Positions 22,261 through 28,090 of a stretch of 30,369 nt of DNA are shown here, piece after piece. The notes beneath the pieces are model-generated. The model had not been told where the DNA came from, did no database searches, and was given only the letters and a program-made list of their open reading frames with translations. This DNA comes from a virus. Position numbers and translations under genes: made by a program. Each line of letters opens with the position of its first letter. Within the stretch, counting starts at the first letter, position 1. The stretch covers positions 1 through 30,369 of the IMG/VR virus record IMGVR_UViG_3300037070_006048; one strand, given 5' to 3'.

Positions 22261-23714
22261 AATTCCTCGCCTTTCCCGCCCTGGCGCATCAGTGGGTTAT
22301 TGCTCCATTGCTTGGCCGTCACGTTTTTGAACCTGGTTGTGTGACCCTCGAACAAGAGACTGATTTCGCCGACCGGCCCGTTGCGTTGCTTGGCCAGGAT
22401 GAGCTCGGAGTAGAGATCGAGCTCGTCGTCCTTGAGCTTGAGAAATTTGGAAAGTTTTTCGCGGTCCTGGGTCGATTTCGTCCCGATGTTTTTGATCGGC
22501 CGCCAGATCAGCATAACGATATCGGCGTCGTTCTCGATCGAACCGCTCTCGCGCAGATCGGAGAGCTTGGGACGGCCCCAGGTGCGCTTTTCCACGTCCC
22601 GGTTGAGCTGTGCGCACGCGATCACCGCGATCCCGAGCTCCTTGGCCGTGGCCTTGAGCGCCGCGCTGATTTCGGCGATCTCGATTTGCTTGTTTTCCCG
22701 AGCCCGCCGGCTGGTTGACTGCATGAGCTGTAAATAATCGACCACGATGAGCCCGACTTTCTGGCGCATGACCAGGGCGCGAGCTTTGGCTTTGAAATCG
22801 AAGATCTTGAGGGCCGGAGTGTCGTCGATGTAGATCGCGGCCTTGCGTAACGGGTCTAGCTTTTCGCTGATCTCGGCGATCTGACCTTTTTCAAAGAAGC
22901 CGGTGCGCAGCAAGCTGAGATTGAGGTTGGCAAAGGCAAAGGTCGCGCGATCCGCGAGCTCCTGATAACTCATCTCGAGCGAGAAGATCGCGACCGGGAT
23001 GTTTTGGTCGACCGCGACGTGCTCCGCGATGTTCATTGCCATCGCCGTCTTGCCGTTGGACGGCCGGGCCGCGATGATGGCCAGGTTGTGGGGCTTGATC
23101 CCGCCTAACATTCGATCCAGATCGAAGAATCCAGTCGCGAGCCCGCTGATGACGGCCTCGCCCCGGTTCGCGAAGGCCACTTCCATCTTGCGGACCGTCT
23201 CATCGACGCCTTTTCTAATCGGCTGACTCTCCGGTTGGTCGATTCCGTCGAGCGCGATCTCGGTAAAAGCTGCTTGCGTCTCGTCCAGGAGCTCCTGGAC
23301 CTGGTCCTGAGCTTGAAAGGCCAGGCTCGCGGCTCGCTCCGCGGCCGCGATGATCCGGCGCAGGATCCATTTTTCCCTAACGATATCGATGTAGTAACCG
23401 ACATTCGCGGCCGAGGGGACAAAGGTGAACAGGTGCGCAATGTAAGCGGGGCCGCCGATCGCATCGAGGTCGCCCTGGTCTTTCACGAGCTGCGTGAAGG
23501 TGACCATGTCCAGGCCGAGCCCTTTCGCGCCCAGGAGGAGCGAGAAAATGATCCGGTGCGGCTCAGTGACAAAGGCGTCCAGGGTTGGGATCCGGGCCTG
23601 ACATTCTTCGATCGCTTCGGGCTTAATCAGCATCGAGCCCAGGAGAGCTTTCTCCGCTTCGATCGACTGCGGTGGCTCGCGCAATGGCGCGAGATATTCC
23701 TCGCGCTTGGTCAT
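22257..23714 (-). CDS. dnaB: Replicative DNA helicase, DnaB family
   Basis: A 485-residue hexameric helicase that unwinds DNA at the fork. The N-terminal domain has PPQSIEAEKALLGSMLIKPE (14-33), the DnaB hallmark, with ALDGIDQ linking to the RecA-like core. Walker A is AARPSNGKTAMAMN (215-228); FSLEMS (244-249) is helicase motif 1a, and GLIVVDYLQLM around 320 is Walker B. ACAQLNRDVEKR follows, and LRESGSIENDADIVM is motif 4. Length is full. It overlaps both neighbours by ATGA and lies after the initiator-like gene, as in many phages. No separate primase gene is evident. Confidence 0.93.
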   Translation of the reverse strand: MTKREEYLAPLREPPQSIEAEKALLGSMLIKPEAIEECQARIPTLDAFVTEPHRIIFSLLLGAKGLGLDMVTFTQLVKDQGDLDAIGGPAYIAHLFTFVPSAANVGYYIDIVREKWILRRIIAAAERAASLAFQAQDQVQELLDETQAAFTEIALDGIDQPESQPIRKGVDETVRKMEVAFANRGEAVISGLATGFFDLDRMLGGIKPHNLAIIAARPSNGKTAMAMNIAEHVAVDQNIPVAIFSLEMSYQELADRATFAFANLNLSLLRTGFFEKGQIAEISEKLDPLRKAAIYIDDTPALKIFDFKAKARALVMRQKVGLIVVDYLQLMQSTSRRARENKQIEIAEISAALKATAKELGIAVIACAQLNRDVEKRTWGRPKLSDLRESGSIENDADIVMLIWRPIKNIGTKSTQDREKLSKFLKLKDDELDLYSELILAKQRNGPVGEISLLFEGHTTRFKNVTAKQWSNNPLMRQGGKGEEL

Positions 23715-23911
23715 TCCTTGTTGAGCTCCGCGATCAGTAAATCGGCGACGATGACGGCATTTGAGGCAGCGTCAGGATTGCTAATGTCGGGCGATCCGAG
23801 GCCCGCGAGCGCCATACGCAACCGGCGAAGCGCGAGACGCTGCTGGCGTTTCGTTAGGCCACGGTTGGCCTGAGAGGCTCCCGCTGGCGCATCCGCTTCT
23901 GTTTTTTTCAT
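23711..23911 (-). CDS. Small basic protein containing the 33-bp repeat
   Basis: A 66-residue protein, MKKTEADAPAGASQANRGLT followed by KRQQRLALRRLRMALAG, a basic helix, and an acidic C-terminal helix ending LLIAELNKE. The ATG at 23911 has GGGAGA upstream; the longer frame to 24007 lacks this. The basic helix is encoded almost wholly by a 33-bp sequence that recurs in another frame in the initiator gene (24668-24700). It overlaps the helicase start by ATGA. Function unknown. Confidence 0.6.
   Translation of the reverse strand: MKKTEADAPAGASQANRGLTKRQQRLALRRLRMALAGLGSPDISNPDAASNAVIVADLLIAELNKE
23817..23849. repeat. 33-bp direct repeat, copy 1
   Basis: The 33 bases starting CGCAACCGGCGAAGCG are identical to 24668-24700, 851 bases away. 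This copy encodes RQQRLALRRLR (minus strand) in the 66-aa protein. Confidence 0.9.
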
Positions 23912-24156
23912 AATTGTTCTCCCAGGTGCATGAGGAGCTGGCTCATCTCCTCGCCGATCGATTCGTTTACTTCCGAGGCCACAAAGGCGATTCCGCACCA
24001 CGGGCAAAAGCTCGGATCCTCGTCAATCACGGCCTTGGGCACGTAGAAAAATCCTTTACACGTTAGGCACTTGCACGCCTGGACGAGCAATTTCGGGCCG
24101 GTCCCGGTTGCGCTCTGCCAGCAGATCGCCCTCTTTTCTTCGTTAGGCGTGGGCAT
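23908..24156 (-). CDS. Zinc-ribbon protein, 82 residues
   Basis: Contains two CxxC pairs, ACKCLTCKGFFYV (28-40) and SFCPWCGIAF (49-58), the layout of a rubredoxin-like zinc ribbon, followed by an acidic helical C-terminus (NESIGEEMSQLLMHLGEQL). The start overlaps the end of the initiator-like gene by 14 bases, with GGGG upstream. A nucleic-acid or replication-partner role is inferred from its place between initiator and helicase genes. Confidence 0.7.
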   Translation of the reverse strand: MPTPNEEKRAICWQSATGTGPKLLVQACKCLTCKGFFYVPKAVIDEDPSFCPWCGIAFVASEVNESIGEEMSQLLMHLGEQL

Positions 24157-25165
24157 GGACCCCGGGTCTTTCTTTTTTTTCCAGATCCTCGAGCAAGCCG
24201 GGAAGGCGCGATCGCAGCTCCGGCGAGAGCTCCCAAAACGACTCGGGGAGCTCGGCCTCGGGGTATTTCGATCGGTACGCTTCCCGCCACAGGTCGGGCT
24301 CCGGGCGCGGGGTGGCCGTCGTCCCGTCGTCCAGGTCGAGCTCCTTGCGCACGGTGCGAATTTTCTGGATCTCGGGCCGGAGATTTTCCAGGAGCGATTC
24401 CAGGGACCGGCGCAGCTTCGTCGCCTGGCGAAATTCGTCGTCCATCGGGAGCGCGTAAGCCCACTCCAGCAGGCCCATTTCCTCCTCGACGATCGGGAGG
24501 GCCTGGTCGAGCCAAAAGTCGACCTGCGGGTTGGTCCAGAAAGACTCCTTTTTTTTCTCCTGGAACGCGACCATCGAGATCCCGCCGAGCCGTTTTTTTA
24601 TTTCGGCGTGAGGCAAAGCTCCGCCCGAGGACTCGGATCCGGCAGGAGCCGGTCGGGAAAGCTCACTCGCAACCGGCGAAGCGCGAGACGCTGCTGGCGT
24701 CGCGCGCGGGTCGGATGGCGTAGGTCGTAAGTCGTAAGTCGTAAGGCGTGATAAGCCTGCATTTGTCTGCATCTGCCCGCAAAGGTCGGGCACTTGTCCG
24801 ACACTTGCAAACATTTGCTGACAGTTGTCCGCAAATTCTTTGTATTTGCTGAACTTTGCACGCGCACGTTCCCGCCAGCGAAGCACTTGCACAACTTCCT
24901 TCCCATCTTCGTCTTTATAGAAATTACATAGCCCGTTGTCAGACAATTGCCGACACATGTCCGCAATTGCCGACAGTTGTATGTCATCTGTCTGCGGATT
25001 CCCTAATGGAAAGGCGTAAGAACGGATGATTCCGAACGATCCTTCAAAACGGCCATAATCATCGACAAGCGTCACAAGGCGCACGTAGAGGCTTTGCGCC
25101 TCAAAACTGAGGGCGTTGAATCGCTTACTGGTGGTGATCCCAGGTTGAAGGTAGCGGAGTGGCAT
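24143..25165 (-). CDS. Replication initiator-like protein (phage O/DnaD-type organisation)
   Basis: A 340-residue protein. The N-terminal part RYLQPGITTSKRFNALSFEA (4-23) followed by QSLYVRLVTLVDDYGRF is the 'R.L......S....LS..A..LY..L....DD.GR.' pattern of phage replisome organisers with an N-terminal winged helix. Residues 138-185 are a Pro/Ser/Ala linker made largely of repetitive DNA. The C-terminal half (SFWTNPQVDFWLDQALPIVE; EFRQATKLRRSLESLL) is helical and could contact DnaB, encoded two genes later. Iteron-like DNA lies inside the gene (see the origin features), as in lambda O. No Shine-Dalgarno precedes the ATG. The role is inferred from N-terminus, repeats and neighbours. Confidence 0.65.
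   Translation of the reverse strand: MPLRYLQPGITTSKRFNALSFEAQSLYVRLVTLVDDYGRFEGSFGIIRSYAFPLGNPQTDDIQLSAIADMCRQLSDNGLCNFYKDEDGKEVVQVLRWRERARAKFSKYKEFADNCQQMFASVGQVPDLCGQMQTNAGLSRLTTYDLRPTPSDPRATPAASRASPVASELSRPAPAGSESSGGALPHAEIKKRLGGISMVAFQEKKKESFWTNPQVDFWLDQALPIVEEEMGLLEWAYALPMDDEFRQATKLRRSLESLLENLRPEIQKIRTVRKELDLDDGTTATPRPEPDLWREAYRSKYPEAELPESFWELSPELRSRLPGLLEDLEKKERPGVHAHA
24668..24700. repeat. 33-bp direct repeat, copy 2
   Basis: Identical to 23817-23849. Here the minus strand encodes ATPAASRASPVA in the linker of the initiator-like protein, one frame away from the reading used in copy 1. Confidence 0.9.
24717..24751. repeat. Tandem heptamers around GTCGTAA
   Basis: Three exact tandem copies of GTCGTAA (24724-24744) are flanked by the related heptamers GGCGTAG and GGCGTGA. 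They encode the LTTYDLRPTP part of the initiator linker and lie next to both the 33-bp repeat and the iteron-like array. Confidence 0.8.
24759..24860. repeat. Iteron-like array A, candidate replication origin
   Basis: Related decamers recur at almost exactly 10-bp steps: GCATTTGTCT at 24759, GCATCTGCCC at 24769, GCACTTGTCC at 24790, GACACTTGCA at 24800, AACATTTGCT at 24810, GACAGTTGTC at 24820, then weaker copies to 24860. A 10-bp period is out of step with codons, pointing to DNA-level selection such as initiator binding on one helix face. It lies inside the initiator-like gene. Confidence 0.6.
24897..24930. other. AT-rich segment between the two iteron-like arrays
   Basis: The stretch CTTTATAGAAATTACATA (near 24912-24930) is markedly AT-rich for this window and lies between arrays A and B. 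In iteron origins such a segment is the DNA-unwinding element; that role is inferred. Confidence 0.4.
24931..25000. repeat. Iteron-like array B, candidate replication origin
   Basis: A second set of decamers in 10-bp register: AGACAATTGC at 24941, CGACACATGT at 24951, CCGCAATTGC at 24961, CGACAGTTGT at 24971, ATGTCATCTG at 24981. The consensus (about CGACAATTGT) matches array A. It encodes residues about 56-79 of the initiator-like protein. Confidence 0.6.
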
Positions 25166-25172
25166 GGTGTTT

Positions 25173-25607
25173 TTAGCGGAACATTTTTCCCCGACGGCGC
25201 GGGCAAGGCCCGACTAGTTCAAAGGCCGAGCTCCCCGGCGCTTTGGGCCTGGCCGTGATCTTCATCCCCGGCACGAAATTTTTGTTGGTCTTGACCGACA
25301 CAAACACCCGCCGAGAGTCGCGCGGGTCGACTAGGAACTGCGCTTGGATCAGGTGATGATTCGGGCAAACCCGGGTGACCAGCATCGCGCACGGCCCGAG
25401 CGGGACCGCCAGAGGCGGGTTGTCGAGCGGGAGCGGCCCGAGTTCTTTTTCCAGCTTCTCGATCCCGGCCTCGGTGATCGTGATCTCCTGACCGGCCTCC
25501 GCGATGAAATCGCCATCGTCGAGGATTTTTTTTCTGACGGATCGAAGATCGCGTCTCGTTAGGCCGAGGCGCGCCGCCAATTTTTTTTCTGAGACTGGTT
25601 CGAGCAT
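25173..25607 (-). CDS. HTH-containing protein upstream of the initiator gene
   Basis: A 144-residue protein. The N-terminus VSEKKLAARLGLTRRDLRSV (5-24) followed by RKKILDDGDFIAEAGQEI is a helix-turn-helix with a wing. The C-terminal region has CPNHHLIQAQF and FVSVKTNKNFVPGMKITARP, beta-rich, ending in a basic tail CPRRRGKMFR. It could be a replication or transcription regulator acting early. AGGA lies 7 bases before ATG 25607, 12 bases after the stop of the preceding gene. No family recognised for the C-terminal part. Confidence 0.7.
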   Translation of the reverse strand: MLEPVSEKKLAARLGLTRRDLRSVRKKILDDGDFIAEAGQEITITEAGIEKLEKELGPLPLDNPPLAVPLGPCAMLVTRVCPNHHLIQAQFLVDPRDSRRVFVSVKTNKNFVPGMKITARPKAPGSSAFELVGPCPRRRGKMFR

Positions 25608-25618
25608 GATGGTTCCTA

Positions 25619-26629
25619 TTAGTCAAAATTTTCCAAGGAGGTCGATGAGTCCGTCTCAGTCGCCCCTCGCGTCGCGCGGGGCACCCCCCCCCGGTCCTCG
25701 CGGCCGACGGATCCTGGTGCTGGTGGACCGTCCAGATCCGACGGCTCGGGGCTCGGGGTGGTCGGGTTAGTGGCCAGGTCCGGGATCCCGTCACTCGGGG
25801 CCAGGGTTGATCTCGCATCGACCAGCTCGGCCTGGTCGGCCTGGGCCTGGGCCTGGTCGGCGGCCGGATCCGGGGCCAGGTCGAGCTCGAGCTCGCCGAG
25901 CTCGGGGCCAGGTCCACCGGTCGCGGCCGGATCCTGGTCGGCCGTCGTGCCGGCCGAATAGGCGGGTTTTTTCTCCGGCTCAAAACCATCCTGGGCGGGA
26001 TCCACCGATCCTGGCGGCTCGGATCCCGGCGGCTCGGCCTGGATCTCGCGCACCGAGCCTGGCGCCAGGGCTCGAGCTCCGGCCAGTTCTTTTTCGCTCA
26101 CGAAATCAGCGACCAGGTCATCCCAGGGAGCGTGCACGTCGACGGCCTGGTAACTCTCGACTCGGGCCGTGGGCAGCCCGGCGAGGAGCTGGCGCGACCC
26201 GATCAGGTCGGTGATGAGCTTGGACACGTGCGTCATCGGGACCAGGCCCGGATACTCGAGCAACCGCTCGACTTGGAACGCGATCGCGGTCCCGAGATCC
26301 ACGACCAGGCGCTTGTTTGCTATGTCGATAGCATCCTGGATCTCGCCGATCCGCTCGGCCTCGCTGTTGCGCACGGCCGCGACGGTCAGATGATGCACAC
26401 CCAGGATCCGGCCGATCTTTAGCATCCCGACGTTGCACGCGAGGAGCTCGAGCACGGCCTGGAACGCTTCCGGCCGTCGCACCCGCAACCGCTCGCCAGT
26501 GTATCGGCCCCGTTCTTCCTCCGCCTGAACTAACGACTCGATTTCGTCGGAAAAAAGAAGGCCCTGGCCGATCGTGGCGGGTGGACCTAACGACTGGCCT
26601 AACGAGGGATCAATCTCGAGCTCGGGCAT
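25619..26629 (-). CDS. HTH-like protein with long acidic, disordered tail
   Basis: A 336-residue protein from ATG 26629 (MPELEIDPSLG). Residues about 45-110 contain RPEAFQAVLELLACNVGMLK then IGRILGVHHLTVAAVRNSEA, a helix-turn-helix pattern, followed by a helical region (DIANKRLVVDLGTAIAFQVE). After about residue 195 the sequence becomes low-complexity, rich in Pro, Asp, Gln, Ala and Gly (LELDLAPDPAADQAQAQADQ), probably disordered. The C-terminal part carries a run of nine G on the coding strand (25684-25692). It overlaps the upstream small HTH gene by 20 bases and has only weak AGG before the ATG. Role unknown; DNA-binding early protein inferred. Confidence 0.65.
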   Translation of the reverse strand: MPELEIDPSLGQSLGPPATIGQGLLFSDEIESLVQAEEERGRYTGERLRVRRPEAFQAVLELLACNVGMLKIGRILGVHHLTVAAVRNSEAERIGEIQDAIDIANKRLVVDLGTAIAFQVERLLEYPGLVPMTHVSKLITDLIGSRQLLAGLPTARVESYQAVDVHAPWDDLVADFVSEKELAGARALAPGSVREIQAEPPGSEPPGSVDPAQDGFEPEKKPAYSAGTTADQDPAATGGPGPELGELELDLAPDPAADQAQAQADQAELVDARSTLAPSDGIPDLATNPTTPSPEPSDLDGPPAPGSVGREDRGGVPRATRGATETDSSTSLENFD

Positions 26630-26912
26630 CCTGGTTCTTTTCCAAATTGAGAGCCGTCTCATCATCCCAGGCCATGACGGCCGAGAGCGGAGCACGGTAA
26701 CGGTTATGGGCGCACAGGTGAGAGCGGATCGTCCCGGCCTTCATGAGCTCGAGCACGGTCGTCGCGCGCATCCGGCGGGCCTCGGCGATCTCGGCCGGGG
26801 TGTAAAACGTCTCGAGGTTGGCCAGGCGATGGATCAGATCCAGGAGCTCGCCGCGCTCTTTTCGCGCCAGGCGGATCTCGAGCTGGTCCCGGGTCAGGCC
26901 GCGCAAGGTCAT
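26610..26912 (-). CDS. Small HTH regulator-like protein
   Basis: A 100-residue protein from ATG 26912, preceded by an excellent GGAGG 6 bases upstream; the frame upstream of this is a shadow of another gene. An N-terminal charged helix (LTRDQLEIRLARKERGELLD) leads to FYTPAEIAEARRMRATTVLE then LMKAGTIRSHLCAHNRYRAP, a MerR/excisionase-type helix-turn-helix ('T..EIA......T......G.I......Y......'). It may regulate early genes or act as an excisionase-like factor. Overlaps its neighbours on both sides. Confidence 0.7.
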   Translation of the reverse strand: MTLRGLTRDQLEIRLARKERGELLDLIHRLANLETFYTPAEIAEARRMRATTVLELMKAGTIRSHLCAHNRYRAPLSAVMAWDDETALNLEKNQDARARD

Positions 26913-27040
26913 CGAAATCCTCCGGCTAAAAAAAGAGAGCCCAGGATGTAAAGAGCCCCCAGGACGGCCAGGGCGACGATCAGCGACACGATGAACGCAA
27001 CACCGACCGGCGGTGGATCCGGGCCGAGCGGGGTTAACAT
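26909..27040 (-). CDS. 43-residue single-span membrane protein
   Basis: An ORF from ATG 27040 to TGA 26909 encodes MLTPLGPDPPPVGVAFI, then a strongly hydrophobic span VSLIVALAVLGALYILGSLF, and ends LAGGFR. Its ATG overlaps the stop region of the upstream gene (ATGTTAA), and its TGA overlaps the next ATG (ATGA), exactly the packing seen elsewhere in this operon, which supports translation. Small early membrane proteins often act in superinfection exclusion or lysis timing; nothing more specific can be read. Confidence 0.6.
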   Translation of the reverse strand: MLTPLGPDPPPVGVAFIVSLIVALAVLGALYILGSLFLAGGFR

Positions 27041-27390
27041 GCGTCTTGCCCCTCAGTCGGTGCCAGGATCTTTTCTGGCATGAAGAAACCGGCGGCCGCC
27101 ATCTCGACCACGAACCCGGCGAGCGTCTCGGCCTCGGGTGTTGGCTGAGGGGACGCTGTAAACTTGGCCTGGAGCCGTTCGATGTTGCGAGCGTACAAGC
27201 CGAGGAGCTGCTCGAGCGCACCGGCCGAGACACACTCGACTTCCAGGCCGAGCGTCTTGTCACCACGTTGCGCGACCAGGCGACAATGCGGCGGGCCTTG
27301 CCGGGTTTGTGTCGAGTCGCAATAGCGTGCCACCGAGAGGATGACACCGTTCGCGAGCGTGCGAGTGGCCTGGCCGAGGATCTCACGCAT
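27034..27390 (-). CDS. Hypothetical early protein
   Basis: A 118-residue protein, MREILGQATRTLANGVILSV onward, with mixed alpha/beta character: a strand-rich N-terminal half (GPPHCRLVAQRGDKTLGLEV) and a helical C-terminal half (LEQLLGLYARNIERLQAKFT; LAGFVVEMAAAGFFMPEKIL). GGGAG stands 7 bases before the ATG, and the start overlaps the end of the first leftward gene by 8 bases. No family or catalytic motif is recognised. Confidence 0.6.
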   Translation of the reverse strand: MREILGQATRTLANGVILSVARYCDSTQTRQGPPHCRLVAQRGDKTLGLEVECVSAGALEQLLGLYARNIERLQAKFTASPQPTPEAETLAGFVVEMAAAGFFMPEKILAPTEGQDAC

Positions 27391-27706
27391 CGATGAGCTC
27401 CCGTTTTTGGACCTGACAAGCCAGGGTATTTTCAGCGTCGCAACACCGGCGGCTTTCGCCGGGCAGATCCGTCATGAAATACAACGCGGGCCGCTTGTGA
27501 GTTTCGCAGAACCACGCCTCGCCGAGCTCGGCCTGGCGGATCTGAACCAGGGGAGGCGGATCCTGGGGAACTTGCAACGTCAGGGTGACAGCGGGCTTGC
27601 TGAGAAAATGTTCAATTGCGAGCCGACCAAGATCCGGGACCCTCATCCCGGTCCTGCGTGCCATCGCGACGAGCCTGAGCTTCTGTTCAGTCGATAATCG
27701 CACCAT
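27383..27706 (-). CDS. First leftward early gene: ribbon-helix-helix-like protein
   Basis: A 107-residue protein from ATG 27706. MVRLSTEQKLRLVAMARRTG followed by MRVPDLGRLAIEHFLSK reads as a ribbon-helix-helix DNA-binding unit (short strand, helix, turn, helix). The C-terminal half has FCETHKRP and RRCCDAENTLAC, which could bind a metal ion. It is the promoter-proximal gene of the leftward operon, beside a palindrome, so it may be an autoregulator. The longer frame from a TTG at 27844 runs back through the promoter candidate and is rejected. The ribosome site is weak. Confidence 0.6.
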   Translation of the reverse strand: MVRLSTEQKLRLVAMARRTGMRVPDLGRLAIEHFLSKPAVTLTLQVPQDPPPLVQIRQAELGEAWFCETHKRPALYFMTDLPGESRRCCDAENTLACQVQKRELIDA

Positions 27707-27729
27707 GACTTGAGTGTCGAAAATCAAAG

Positions 27730-27745
27730 GTTTGGGCACCCAAAC
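27730..27745. promoter_or_regulatory. Operator candidate: perfect palindrome
   Basis: GTTTGGG, two bases, CCCAAAC: 7-bp arms with perfect symmetry, 24 bases upstream of the first leftward start and directly downstream of the leftward -35/-10 candidate. A repressor bound here would block initiation. The bound protein is unknown; the ribbon-helix-helix-like product of the adjacent gene is a candidate. Confidence 0.5.
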
Positions 27746-27774
27746 GGATACCGTTATGCTTTCCCGAGTGTCAA
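27746..27774 (-). promoter_or_regulatory. Leftward early promoter candidate
   Basis: On the minus strand a perfect -35 TTGACA lies at 27774-27769. The best -10 at 17-18 bp spacing is weak (GTATCC or TATCCG, 27751-27745). It is 40-60 bases upstream of the first gene of the leftward operon and abuts the palindrome. Confidence 0.4.
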
Positions 27775-27958
27775 GTTTTCGGCCAGGGTAGGACAGGTCG
27801 CGACCGACCCCGACCTGGTCGTGGTAAGTGGTCAGGTCGACCAACTACCACCCGCCGGAAGTGGTAAGGTTTGTGGCCAGTCGGGGCCGCCGTCACTCGT
27901 GACGCTAGGTGATGTTTGATCCCGGGACCGGGGATTAGATCAACCACCAATCGCACCT

Positions 27959-28090
27959 ATGAAACGGCCGATTTACCTATGGCAATTCAACCCGCCGGCC
28001 GATTTTATCTCGGGCCTTTTGCCGTGCTTTAATCGACTTAAACGAGGTATTGACTGGCCAGGTAAGTGGTCATACGGTTTCAACCAATGA
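27959..28090 (+). CDS. Possible 43-residue leader ORF
   Basis: ATG at 27959 opens MKRPIYLWQFNPPADFISGL then LPCFNRLKRGIDWPGKWSYG and ends FNQ. Its TGA overlaps the ATG of the cysteine-rich gene (ATGA), the junction style used throughout the window, which is the main support. No Shine-Dalgarno precedes it, and a promoter candidate at 28050-28078 would skip it. It could be a leader peptide whose translation is coupled to the next gene, or chance. Confidence 0.35.
   Translation: MKRPIYLWQFNPPADFISGLLPCFNRLKRGIDWPGKWSYGFNQ
28050..28078 (+). promoter_or_regulatory. Rightward promoter candidate with an operator-like repeat in the spacer
   Basis: TTGACT (28050-28055), a 17-bp spacer, then TACGGT (28073-28078). 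The exact repeat GGTAAGTGGTCA fills 28061-28072 between the two boxes. The start codon of the next gene would lie about two bases after the expected transcription start, giving a nearly leaderless mRNA. Confidence 0.4.

Larger units (their letters stand above)
27707..27958. promoter_or_regulatory. Divergent control region between leftward and rightward genes
   Basis: This 252-base region separates the two transcription units. It carries AAGTGGT boxes at 27826-27832 and 27859-27865 (a third is at 28064-28070). The 12-mer GGTAAGTGGTCA at 27823-27834 recurs exactly at 28061-28072. Palindromes GGTCGCGACC (27796-27805) and GGTCGACC (27835-27842) are also present. Such clustering suggests repressor operators. 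Confidence 0.5.

Noticed and set aside
25219-25989. 256-codon minus-strand frame spanning two genes
   Set aside because: Arg/Pro-rich shadow of the acidic tail region and the HTH gene, which both have better starts and composition. Kept only as a note in the homopolymer finding.
27842-27844. TTG start extending the first leftward gene by 46 residues
   Set aside because: The extension would read through the promoter candidate and operator; the ATG at 27706 starts exactly at the DNA-binding unit.
27710-27919. 69-codon plus-strand ORF across the divergent control region
   Set aside because: It runs through the palindrome and promoter elements, has no ribosome site and no coupling to another gene.
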